Source of the DNA: Komagataeibacter kakiaceti JCM 25156
GTDB taxonomy: Bacteria > Pseudomonadota > Alphaproteobacteria > Acetobacterales > Acetobacteraceae
Direction: 5' to 3'
Length of the DNA stretch: 42,727 nucleotides
Assembly (NCBI RefSeq): GCF_000613305.1
Contig: NZ_BAIO01000002.1
Location: forward strand, 1 to 42,727
Positions 18,135 through 24,039 of the stretch are shown here, one piece after another. Under the pieces are notes generated by a model. The model saw nothing but the letters and a program-made list of their open reading frames with translations. It was not told the origin of the DNA and searched no databases. Within the stretch, counting starts at the first letter, position 1. Each line of letters begins with the position of its first letter. A program made the translations under genes and the position numbers.

Positions 18135-18959
18135 ATGACGACACATAACACACTCGATACCAACAAATCCAGCATCATTCCCTTCGCATTCAAGGGCCAC
18201 GAAATCCGCACTGTTCTGGTCGATAGTGAACCCGCGTTCGTCGGCAAGGACGTATGCGATCGCCTCGGATATGCCGATTCGAACAATGCCATGAAGCTGC
18301 ATTGTAAGGGGGTGGTAAAACGCCACCCCCTTAGGACGTCCGGCGGAACGCAGAACGTACGCATCCTGTTTGAGCCTGACGTGCTGCGCCTCATCATCAA
18401 GAGCAGGCTGCCCGAAGCGGAAGAATTTGAGCGCTGGGTGTTTGAGGAGGTTCTGCCTTCCATCCGCAAGACGGGTGGCTACAGGACCATTAAAGCCCCA
18501 GCCAACATGGTCGAAGCCCTGACGCTGGCGCTTGAGCAGCAGAAGGCGCTTGAGGCCAAGGATCAGGAAATTGCGGAACTGGCTCCGCAGGCTGGGGCGC
18601 TGCAGAAACTGGCATCCCTCGAAGGTGTCCATAACCTGCGTTCCGCGGCCCAGCAGTGCGGGTGGCCGGAGCGGAAGTTCATCAACCGCCTGATCGAACT
18701 CGGCTGGCTCTATATCCACAGCGTCACGGGTCGCAAGTGCGCCTATGCCGACAAGATCAAGGCAGGTCTGATGGAGTCCAAGAATGTCGAGGTCAAGCGG
18801 AGCGGCTATGTTGAAGGCGTGGGCCAGCCGATGATTACGCAGAAGGGGCTGGCGAAGATCAGGACGATCATCGGGGATGTGCCGGAAGATGACACCACGC
18901 TGGCGGCCGAACTAGCCAGAAGGCTACCCCGCGCCCTTTCGCGCATCGCTCGGGAGTGA
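18135..18959 (+). CDS. Phage antirepressor (BRO-N plus KilA-C domains)
   Basis: A 274-residue protein with a BRO-N DNA-binding domain at about residues 15-117 (FKGHEIRTVLVDSEPAFVGKDV, LGYADSNNAMKLH, then ARRL-like WVFEEVLPSIRKTGGY) and an antirepressor KilA-C domain at about 155-265 (AAQQCGWPERKFINRLIELGWL, then GRKCAYADKI and QKGLAKIR). A coiled-coil linker, LEQQKALEAKDQEIAELAPQ, joins them. Such Ant proteins inactivate the primary prophage repressor and drive induction. Being downstream of the Arc-like gene and under the triple operator, its synthesis should be held off by the two RHH proteins in the lysogen. No CI-type repressor is in the window. Confidence 0.85.
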   Translation: MTTHNTLDTNKSSIIPFAFKGHEIRTVLVDSEPAFVGKDVCDRLGYADSNNAMKLHCKGVVKRHPLRTSGGTQNVRILFEPDVLRLIIKSRLPEAEEFERWVFEEVLPSIRKTGGYRTIKAPANMVEALTLALEQQKALEAKDQEIAELAPQAGALQKLASLEGVHNLRSAAQQCGWPERKFINRLIELGWLYIHSVTGRKCAYADKIKAGLMESKNVEVKRSGYVEGVGQPMITQKGLAKIRTIIGDVPEDDTTLAAELARRLPRALSRIARE

Positions 18960-18966
18960 CACCGAC

Positions 18967-19233
18967 ATGAAGCAGGATATTGCACAGGCTACAGATTTCC
19001 AGCCGCAGAAGCCCGATTTCTTTGAAGATGCGCAGCCCCTGCCTGCCAATGAAGTCGCCGGTGAGTTGGGTAAGGCGCTGGCTGTCTGCACCCGCATCTA
19101 TCATGAGCCTGACCGGGCCAATACCGATAACTGCGAACGCAGCCTGCGGTCTGCCGCGCATGGCATCATGCAGATGTGGAATGACGTGCAGCGGATCAAG
19201 CTGGAGCGGGCCCGGCAGTTAGGCCGAGCCTGA
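18967..19233 (+). CDS. Small protein of unknown function behind the antirepressor
   Basis: An 88-residue soluble protein starting MKQDIAQATDFQPQKPDFFE, seven bases after the antirepressor stop, with GGAG upstream. It is acidic at the N-terminus and helical at the C-terminus (CERSLRSAAHGIMQMWNDVQRIKLERARQL). Its position makes it the third gene of the rightward immI-like operon. I recognise no family; a role in immunity or early regulation is only suggested by the operon. Confidence 0.6.
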   Translation: MKQDIAQATDFQPQKPDFFEDAQPLPANEVAGELGKALAVCTRIYHEPDRANTDNCERSLRSAAHGIMQMWNDVQRIKLERARQLGRA

Positions 19234-19251
19234 GGATTGATCGCTAGAATC

Positions 19252-19280
19252 AAAAAGGCCCCACCTCGGAAGGTGGGGCC
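19252..19280 (-). terminator. Intrinsic terminator for the leftward toxin-antitoxin operon
   Basis: A perfect 10-bp stem GGCCCCACCT/AGGTGGGGCC with a CGGA loop is flanked on its left by AAAAA, which is a U-run on the minus-strand transcript. It lies 111 bases past the PemK/MazF-like stop and just beyond the rightward operon end, which it may also help to terminate. Confidence 0.75.
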
Positions 19281-19306
19281 GTCAATGGTCTAGCTTGGAA
19301 TCGCCA

Positions 19307-19378
19307 TCACATCCGCCACCCGAAGGTGGACTTGAGGCGCATAGCCATGACGTAACCGCCGAAAGCTACCGCAAGCAC
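19307..19378 (-). CDS. Possible 23-residue hydrophobic micropeptide
   Basis: In the same frame as, and just after, the PemK/MazF-like stop a GTG opens VLAVAFGGYVMAMRLKSTFG and stops just before the terminator. It is hydrophobic with a basic end. The preceding stop codon and weak start leave it doubtful; it may be a remnant of a longer reading frame. Confidence 0.2.
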   Translation of the reverse strand: MLAVAFGGYVMAMRLKSTFGWRM

Positions 19379-19390
19379 ACAGAATGTAGG

Positions 19391-19822
19391 TCACTTCAGC
19401 GCGGGTATCAAGTAGGCGAGATCGAGCGACACGAGAATCGCTTCTCTGATTAATTTCATCTGGTCCAAAGGCATGCGAATCTGGACGTATTTACGCCTGC
19501 CGGTTTTGATGCAGCGTCCGTCATAGGGAAGGTTCAGGCGGTCGTAACTGACAACGCTCATCATGTCAGCCTTCGCCCATTTGATCTGGCCAGGGAATGG
19601 CTCCGGAGGGCTTTGTCCGATATCTATTTTTACCTGATAGGTCACGCCCGAGCATGCGGGCGTGGTGCTTAAGGGCACAACTGAGCAAAGTCTGTCCCTT
19701 TTTGGCAATCGGGAATTGACCACGACTACCAACCGCTCTTTGACCATTTCTGGAGGGACAAATCCGGTATTATAATTGCATCGGAGAATATCTCCCACGC
19801 GCGGAGGGTAATTGAGGGGCAT
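19391..19822 (-). CDS. PemK/MazF-family toxin-like protein
   Basis: A 143-residue protein with the MazF/PemK core: PRVGDILRCNYNTGF at residues 6-20 (the RGDI-like first strand), VVVVNSRLPKRDRLCSVVPLSTTP at about 32-55, and IKWAKADMMSVVSYDRL at about 79-95, followed by a helical tail. The family are endoribonucleases that cut mRNA. The first motif reads R-V-G-D rather than R-R-G-D, which is common in prophage members. It follows the HigA-type gene by 28 bases and is transcribed with it, so the antitoxin partner appears to be of another family. Confidence 0.75.
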   Translation of the reverse strand: MPLNYPPRVGDILRCNYNTGFVPPEMVKERLVVVVNSRLPKRDRLCSVVPLSTTPACSGVTYQVKIDIGQSPPEPFPGQIKWAKADMMSVVSYDRLNLPYDGRCIKTGRRKYVQIRMPLDQMKLIREAILVSLDLAYLIPALK

Positions 19823-19850
19823 GACTCGCTAAAATCAGTGGCTGGGTGAT

Positions 19851-20150
19851 CTATTTACCATCGCCCGTGATGGAACAAAATCCATCATCAAGGGTGTGGC
19901 CATGTGTCATGTTCCATGCCATCTGCATGCGCATCAAGGTATCGGCCTTCACGCCGAATGCCTTTTCAAACCGGATCGCCATATCGGCGGACAGGTGGGT
20001 GCGGCCGTTCAGCAGGGCGCTCAGTGCCTGCCGCGATACCCTGAAATGTTCGGCCAGATCCTTGATCTTCAGGCCGTGGGGCTCAACCAGTTCCGTCCTG
20101 ATCCAGCCGCCGACGCTTACGGCGAGGGACGGGTGCATATCAAGTGCCAT
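19851..20150 (-). CDS. higA: HigA-family HTH antitoxin
   Basis: A 99-residue protein, start ATG at 20150 (MALDMHPSLAVSVGGWIRTE). The pattern HPG/S...L-x-x-E-L-x-x-x-G-L-x-x-x-x-LA-x-x-x-x-VSRQALSALLNGRTHLSADMAIRFEKAFG is the HigA addiction-module antidote, with the helix-turn-helix at about residues 35-58. It normally follows a HigB toxin and represses its own promoter. No higB is upstream; instead the start faces the lysis-cassette leader, and a PemK/MazF-like toxin lies downstream. The short AT-poor space before 20230 must hold its promoter. Confidence 0.8.
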   Translation of the reverse strand: MALDMHPSLAVSVGGWIRTELVEPHGLKIKDLAEHFRVSRQALSALLNGRTHLSADMAIRFEKAFGVKADTLMRMQMAWNMTHGHTLDDGFCSITGDGK

Positions 20151-20167
20151 GATAGTTCTCCATCTCT

Positions 20168-20186
20168 CCACACCGTACTAACAAAC
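20168..20186 (+). repeat. 19-bp direct repeat, copy 2
   Basis: Exact copy of the 19-mer at 5857-5875, here non-coding, between the divergent higA and lysis-cassette starts. A regulatory role at this copy is possible. Confidence 0.7.
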
Positions 20187-20194
20187 TACCCATA

Positions 20195-20224
20195 CCCCGA
20201 AATCCTGACCATTCAGTTTCGGGG
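20195..20224 (+). promoter_or_regulatory. Hairpin covering the ribosome binding site of the first lysis-cassette gene
   Basis: An 8-bp inverted repeat, CCCCGAAA (20195-20202) and TTTCGGGG (20217-20224), places the GGGG of the Shine-Dalgarno inside the stem, five bases before the ATG at 20230. It could limit translation of the lysis operon or be a protein-binding palindrome. Confidence 0.45.
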
Positions 20225-20229
20225 ACGGC

Positions 20230-20541
20230 ATGCGCTTTTTTCACCTTCTGGCAGCCGCCAGCCTTCTTGCCACGGTGCAGGCGCATGCCGCGCCCACATC
20301 GCCCGAACAGCATGGGCTGTTTGATGGTGGGAACTTCCCGCCCGAGGCCGGTGGCATCGCCACCCAGGCTGATCTGTCCGCTTATGCGCCACCATCTTTC
20401 ACCTATGCCGAGCTGCCCGCATCCAGCGATCAGGTGATCCGCTGCACGGATTGCTATATCGGCAGCGGCAGCAAGGGCGTGCTGGTGCTGTGGAACGGCA
20501 GCGCGTGGACGGGCGTGTCCGGTGAGGCGGTATCCCACTGA
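20230..20541 (+). CDS. Secreted small phage protein of unknown function
   Basis: A 103-residue protein with a Sec-type signal peptide (MRFFHLLAAASLLATVQAHA-AP). The mature part is short, with Pro/Ser-rich linkers, two cysteines in VIRCTDCYIG and a compact LVLWNGSAWTGV end, a pattern found in C-terminal knobs of phage tail or fibre proteins in this kind of operon. It opens the rightward cassette that leads to the endolysin, and its stop overlaps the next start (TGATG). Function not assigned. Confidence 0.55.
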   Translation: MRFFHLLAAASLLATVQAHAAPTSPEQHGLFDGGNFPPEAGGIATQADLSAYAPPSFTYAELPASSDQVIRCTDCYIGSGSKGVLVLWNGSAWTGVSGEAVSH

Positions 20542-20915
20542 TGTCTGATCCCCGATATGCCACGGTCGAGGAGGTCGCCGTGGTGCGTGAGCGCGTGGCC
20601 CGTGTGGAGGGCGTGCAGGACAACCTGCGCGACGACATGAAGCACCAGAACGCGCTTCTGATGCAGGCGGTCAACGATAACGCGGCCGAGACACGCCGGG
20701 AGATGAACGACCGGTTCAGCGCCCTGCAGGAAAAGCAGGACAATCGGGACAACGATCTTTCATCCCGTCTGGGGCGTATCGAGGAACGGGAGGCCGCCCG
20801 CGACAAACGGATGATGTTCTGGGCTGTCCTGATTACCGGCCTGCTGGGCTGGGGGCAGATCGGGGATGCCGCATGGCGTGGCGTCTGCCACCTCTGGCAC
20901 GGGATGTTCGGCTGA
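20541..20915 (+). CDS. Coiled-coil membrane protein in the lysis cassette
   Basis: A 124-residue protein with a long, highly charged coiled coil (about residues 10-88, with EEVAVVRERVARVEGVQDNL and SSRLGRIEEREAARDKR) followed by one membrane helix, MMFWAVLITGLLGWGQI, and a short tail. This topology, cytoplasmic or periplasmic rod with a C-terminal anchor, is common in phage lysis regions. It could be a spanin-like or holin-accessory protein. Its stop overlaps the endolysin start (TGATG), so the two are coupled. Confidence 0.6.
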   Translation: MSDPRYATVEEVAVVRERVARVEGVQDNLRDDMKHQNALLMQAVNDNAAETRREMNDRFSALQEKQDNRDNDLSSRLGRIEEREAARDKRMMFWAVLITGLLGWGQIGDAAWRGVCHLWHGMFG

Positions 20916-21336
20916 TGCTGGACGCCACCGCCATAGATATGTCCGCCATGACCGCATGGGGCGAGGCGAGGGGGAAGGCCCGCACGGCATGCAGGCGGTC
21001 CTGAACGTGATCGGCAACCGGGCCGCACGGCCCGGCTGGTGGGGCACGGACATTACATCCGTATGCCGCGCGCCGTGGCAGTTCTCCTGCTGGAACCCCG
21101 GCGATCCCAATGCCGCCAGGCTGGCCTGCCTGAACCAGTCCGACCCGCAATACCGCGTGGCGCATGAACTGGCCCTGTCGCTGGTTGCGGGAACGCTGGT
21201 GGACCTGACGGACGGGGCCGACAGTTACTACCGGCACGGCAGCCCGGTGCCGATATGGGCCAGCCCCCGGTTTTTCATCAAGACAATCGGCCATCACGAT
21301 TTCTACCGGATCGGCCTGCATGGAGACGGCAAATGA
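20914..21336 (+). CDS. Endolysin, SleB-type cell wall hydrolase, frameshifted
   Basis: The start at 20914 gives MLDATAIDMSAMTAWGEARG; the frame breaks near 20975 in gaggggg-aag, and restoring one G continues as EGPHGMQAVLNVIGNRA. Together these form the complete start of the SleB/Hydrolase_2 family (A-WGEARGE...GM-AV--V--NR), whose conserved Glu is the catalytic candidate. The rest (CRAPWQFSCWN, then ADSYYRHGSPVPIWA and FYRIGLHGDGK) matches the family through its end. About 141 residues, the normal single-domain size. No signal peptide is seen, so a holin is expected, and a candidate follows at once (ATGA overlap). Confidence 0.8.
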   Translation, partial: DAGRHRHRYVRHDRMGRGEGEGPHGMQAVLNVIGNRAARPGWWGTDITSVCRAPWQFSCWNPGDPNAARLACLNQSDPQYRVAHELALSLVAGTLVDLTDGADSYYRHGSPVPIWASPRFFIKTIGHHDFYRIGLHGDGK

Positions 21337-21682
21337 ATACAGCCGCGAAATTCGGCGGCCTCGGGGCTGTCATCGCCATGATGCTGGAATATGTGCCTGC
21401 ACAGTATGACCTGTACGTGGCTCTCTTCATCATCGCCTGTGGCGCCGCCGCCGCGATGGTCCCGCCGCCGCATGCAGCAGCTGGTGGGCTGTTGTCTATC
21501 AGGTCATGACCACCATCGGCCTGAATATCGGATGGGCGGAGAACCACTTCAAGCCGGGGCAGAGCGCCGTGCGCGTGCCGGTGGCTGACAAGCCTGCAGC
21601 GAAACAGGCTGTAGCCTCGGCAGGCATCCCGGTCCTGAACAAAAAGGGCCAGCCGGAGCAGGCGACCAATGGGAACGCCTGA
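21333..21682 (+). CDS. Holin candidate, frameshifted
   Basis: The raw frame stops at 21509. Restoring one G near 21488 (gctggtggg) continues as WWAVVYQVMTTIGLNIGWAENHF through KPGQSAVRVPV to a stop at 21682, about 116 residues. Hydrophobic segments are FGGLGAVIAMMLEYVP (about 6-21), YVALFIIACGAAAAMV (about 28-43) and VVYQVMTTIGLNIGW. The C-terminus is charged. Two or three membrane helices, small size and a four-base overlap with the endolysin fit a holin. There is no family-specific motif, so the name stays a candidate. Confidence 0.55.
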
Positions 21683-22013
21683 CCCCATCCGGCGGCCGGA
21701 CCGCTTCGACGCCGGGAAATACCTGACCCGGCGCGCGACTGCCGTGGCGATTTCGAACGCAACGGATCCGATTACCAAGGCGCTGGATGCCTTCGCATCC
21801 AAACTTTCCAGCGACGGCAGCGAGTATTCTGGCGAGTCGTCAGGAACCCTGACCGGCGTGTTCGAGGGAACTGTCCAGATCGGCACGCCGCCAGCCTCGG
21901 TAACGGCAAGCGGCGCGCCAGGCCAGATCATTTTCGCCGCGTCCGGCATCTATCTCTGCACCGCCACGAATAGCTGGGTGTGCTTCGTACCCGGCGCGTG
22001 GCCGACTCCATGA
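21669..22013 (+). CDS. Hypothetical phage protein
   Basis: A 114-residue protein starting MGTPDPIRRPDRFDAGKYL, overlapping the end of the holin candidate by 14 bases. The first 50 residues are helical and charged; the second half is beta-rich (SSGTLTGVFEGTVQIGTPPA and GQIIFAASGIYLCTATNSW), similar in feel to the C-terminal modules of the protein at 20230. No enzyme motif is seen. Its place within the lysis cassette does not define its role. Confidence 0.5.
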   Translation: MGTPDPIRRPDRFDAGKYLTRRATAVAISNATDPITKALDAFASKLSSDGSEYSGESSGTLTGVFEGTVQIGTPPASVTASGAPGQIIFAASGIYLCTATNSWVCFVPGAWPTP

Positions 22014-22024
22014 GGAAAACCGAC

Positions 22025-22381
22025 ATGATCAACCGATCCCGCATCACGGCATGCGCGGCCCTTCTTTCGCTGGCAGCCCTTGGGGCCTGCGCCGGCCAGA
22101 CCAATCTGCGCAAGGCCGCGTTCGATACCATGAGCGCCTATCATGTGGCCGCCACCGGTGCGGAAGCCTATCTGGCCTCCGGCAGTGTGAACGCCACGGT
22201 CAAGGCCGACATCAAGACGGCTTCGGCAGCCGCGCTGGTGCCCCTGACCACGCTGGATACTGCCGTATCCAATGGCGATACGGTCACGGCATCTGAACTG
22301 GCCACGGCCGAAAGCGCGCTGGCCGGGCTGCAATCGGCCCTGTCCACCGCGCAGACCACCACAACCACGGGGAGTAACTGA
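22025..22381 (+). CDS. Small phage lipoprotein
   Basis: A 118-residue protein starting MINRSRITACAALLSLAALGAC; the last four residues, LGAC, are a lipobox, so the mature protein begins at that cysteine and is lipid-anchored. An upstream ATG at 22010 (MRKTD) is an alternative start. The mature part is Ala/Thr-rich and helical (TNLRKAAFDTMSAYHVAATG, then LATAESALAGLQSALSTAQ). A small lipoprotein downstream of endolysin and holin suggests an outer-membrane spanin subunit, but its size and lack of Pro-richness are not typical. Confidence 0.6.
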   Translation: MINRSRITACAALLSLAALGACAGQTNLRKAAFDTMSAYHVAATGAEAYLASGSVNATVKADIKTASAAALVPLTTLDTAVSNGDTVTASELATAESALAGLQSALSTAQTTTTTGSN

Positions 22382-22382
22382 C

Positions 22383-22583
22383 ATGGAAGCAGCAGAACTG
22401 AGCGCCATCGTAAGCGGCGCGAGCACCGTTATCAGCCTGATCGAGAAATACGGTCCCGATGCCTGGACCACGATCAAGACGGCGGTGGAAGATACCGCGT
22501 CATCCGGCGGCCCGACCGCCGCGGACATCGAGGCCATTTATGCCAAGTGCAAGGCCGATAATGCGGCCATTCAGGCATCGTGA
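22383..22583 (+). CDS. Small hypothetical protein in the lysis cassette
   Basis: A 66-residue acidic helical protein (MEAAELSAIVSGASTVISLI, ending KCKADNAAIQAS), starting one base after the lipoprotein stop. No signal peptide is evident; the N-terminal half is moderately hydrophobic. Its stop overlaps the GTG of the next small gene (GTGA), giving a chain of coupled tiny genes. Unknown family. Confidence 0.5.
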   Translation: MEAAELSAIVSGASTVISLIEKYGPDAWTTIKTAVEDTASSGGPTAADIEAIYAKCKADNAAIQAS

Positions 22584-22693
22584 ACTTCTATTCCGGATTG
22601 GCCCTCGGCTTTGTGCTGGGGGCAGCCTGCGCGGTGGGTTATCTGCTCATCGCGTTCGCGCGTGACTGTTGGCGGCAGGGGCGGATGGAATGA
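22580..22693 (+). CDS. 37-residue single-span membrane protein
   Basis: GTG start overlapping the previous stop. The product, beginning MNFYSGLALGFVLGAACAVG, has one strong membrane helix (about residues 5-27) and a basic tail (ARDCWRQGRME). Such tiny membrane proteins are frequent in phage lysis regions. The stop overlaps the next ATG (ATGA). Supported by the overlap chain and hydrophobicity only. Confidence 0.45.
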   Translation: MNFYSGLALGFVLGAACAVGYLLIAFARDCWRQGRME

Positions 22694-22812
22694 TCTGTGT
22701 GGCGCTTGGCATCATCGCAGCCCAGTCCGTTCTGGCATGGGTGATCTACTTCGTAGAGCGTGCAGATCATCGCCGTTACATATTCGATAACCTCGGGCCG
22801 CCCGCGCCGTGA
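22690..22812 (+). CDS. 40-residue single-span membrane protein
   Basis: ATG overlapping the previous stop. MICVALGIIAAQSVLAWVIY forms one membrane helix, followed by a polar tail FVERADHRRYIFDNLGPPAP. Like its neighbour it may be an accessory lysis peptide. A further GTG-started 18-codon frame (22809-22865) overlaps its stop but is too short to judge. Confidence 0.45.
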   Translation: MICVALGIIAAQSVLAWVIYFVERADHRRYIFDNLGPPAP

Positions 22813-22950
22813 TCTGGCGCCGGATTCACCGGCTGTTCTGTTTGCGGAAAGGGTGCCGGAAATAGAAACGGCAGGAACCTGTTAAGGCCCTGTCGTTCTG
22901 TTGTTATCCACAAAATACTGGAAAAAAGCCCTGATCTTGGTCAGGAGAAC

Positions 22951-23283
22951 TTACTGCTCCACAAGCTCCAACGCATCTTGGACAAGCCGATTCAGGCTTA
23001 CGCCACGGGCGGCCGCGATCTCAGCAGCGCGGGCATGAACATCCGGGGACAGGCGCACCTGAAATTTGCCTGAGTAGCGTTTTGTGGGCTCGATTCCCTT
23101 TTCCTCGCACATCTCCAGAAACACGCGCAGCGAGGTCTCGCCTTCCTTGCGTAGTCCTTCCACGCTGTCCGCGTAGAAGTCCGCTCCGCCGTTCAGGCCA
23201 AGGAACTCGCCCCAGAACATGCCGATTTCCGGGTCAAACTGGATGACGGCCCGGTGGCTGCCAATCTCCATCATGTTATTCAT
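22951..23283 (-). CDS. hicB: HicB-family antitoxin
   Basis: A 110-residue protein, start ATG at 23283 (MNNMMEIGSHRAVIQFDPEI). The N-terminal HicB RNase H-like fold shows A-x-I-x-x-D-x-E-x-x-x-F-x-G-E-x-x-G-L-N and FYADSVEGLRKEGETSLRVFLE. The C-terminal ribbon-helix-helix is GKFQVRLSPDVHARAAEIAAARG, then SLNRLVQDALE. HicB neutralises HicA and represses the operon through the RHH domain. Its start overlaps the stop of a truncated hicA (ATGA). The gene itself is complete. Confidence 0.85.
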   Translation of the reverse strand: MNNMMEIGSHRAVIQFDPEIGMFWGEFLGLNGGADFYADSVEGLRKEGETSLRVFLEMCEEKGIEPTKRYSGKFQVRLSPDVHARAAEIAAARGVSLNRLVQDALELVEQ

Positions 23284-23480
23284 GGCGTTACTCCGTTCTG
23301 CTCCAGCCATTTCCGTACAGATGCCACCGCCCCCTTATCCGTGTCTGGCTTTGGGTGGGGCCGATGAAAGACTCTGATCTCCCCGAACAGGACTACGCCA
23401 ATGCGCGAGCCTTCCCGTTCCGACACCTCGGCACCTAGCGAGACAAACAGGGCGTCATCGCACTTGATTGGGATGAGGTC
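23280..23480 (-). pseudogene. hicA: hicA toxin remnant lacking its N-terminus
   Basis: The frame directly before hicB encodes ALFVSLGAEVSEREGSRIGV, then LFGEIRVFHRPHPKPDTDKG and VRKWLEQNGVTP, the C-terminal two thirds of a HicA toxin. It includes the EREGSRI segment and the conserved HRPHP histidine region. Upstream there is no start: the frame runs into the 3' end of the gene 23455-23724 and a TAA at 23481-23483. HicA normally has about 20 further residues. Either a deletion fused the two genes or bases are missing; the toxin is probably not made. Confidence 0.6.
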
Positions 23481-23724
23481 TTAGCCCAGCATGATCGTAA
23501 CAATCGCTTCGAGGGCATCCGGCCCATCGGCTTTTATGTTCAGCATGGGCTGCTTTCTTTTTATCTTTTGATGGTTGATGAAGCGTGACAGCACCATGAC
23601 ACTCAAGGCATCTGAAGGGCCGTTGACGGCGCGCATCTTCTGACATCGCCAATAGAGCCGTAACTCGTAATGGCCGCCATTTACCATCAGTTCCTTGGAC
23701 TTCAACATCAGTTGCTAGAGGCAT
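23455..23724 (-). CDS. Cys/His-rich protein with a CoiA-like zinc-ribbon pattern
   Basis: An 89-residue protein starting MPLATDVEVQGTDGKWRPLR, with GGAGAG upstream. The core is FRCLECHGAVTLH, KAAHAEHKSRWAGCPRSDCY, ending LRPHPNQVR. A C-x-x-C-x-G...H...H-x-EH...C...C arrangement of this kind occurs in the N-terminal part of CoiA-like and related small proteins that I know as unannotated neighbours in proteobacteria. Metal binding is likely; no catalytic function is claimed. Its 3' end runs into the truncated hicA, so the two overlap by 26 bases. Confidence 0.6.
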   Translation of the reverse strand: MPLATDVEVQGTDGKWRPLRVTALLAMSEDARRQRPFRCLECHGAVTLHQPSKDKKKAAHAEHKSRWAGCPRSDCYDHAGLRPHPNQVR

Positions 23725-23841
23725 ATTACGTTTCTCTCCAAATGTTTTAAATAGGAATGTAGACTGATTTTCCTGTTGTTACATTGGCTAGAAAAGCATC
23801 TCGGATGTCTTGAATTTAGGAATGCAAAAGTGCGTGAACAT

Positions 23842-23863
23842 GCCTCAAAATATGAGGCTTTTT
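23842..23863 (+). terminator. Rho-independent terminator-like hairpin near the attachment site
   Basis: Perfect 6-bp stem GCCTCA/TGAGGC with a five-base loop followed directly by TTTTT. No + gene ends just upstream, so it may end transcription leaving the prophage, or only resemble a terminator as part of the att region. Confidence 0.5.
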
Positions 23864-23881
23864 GTGCCGCTTTTTGTGCCG
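23858..23881. repeat. Tandem 12-bp repeat, possible integrase arm sites
   Basis: Two perfect tandem copies of CTTTTTGTGCCG lie 108 bases inside the tRNA fragment. Short direct repeats at this distance from the core are typical of arm-type binding sites of tyrosine integrases. This is inference; the integrase gene is not in the window. Confidence 0.45.
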
Positions 23882-23988
23882 ACCTGCTGTGCGGAAAGGC
23901 AGGAACAGGGCGTCACATGCGAAACGAAGGCGCACGCTATTTCATTGATAATAAACAATTTATGGATTTTATCGGAGAGTGGCGGAGA

Positions 23989-24028
23989 TTTTCAAGACCG
24001 CTGCCTTCAACCGCTCGGCCACCTCTCC
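23989..24028 (-). other. tRNA-Ser(TGA) 5' half: probable right attachment site (att)
   Basis: Read on the minus strand, these 40 bases reproduce a tRNA-Ser from the acceptor (GGAGAGGTGGCCGAG...) through the D-arm and the anticodon loop CTTGAAAA, then similarity stops at once. No variable arm, T-arm or acceptor 3' strand follows. A tRNA cut exactly at the anticodon loop is the classic scar of integration at that loop. The intact tRNA-Ser should be at the other prophage end, left of the window. Confidence 0.7.
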
Positions 24029-24039
24029 ATATCGTCTGT

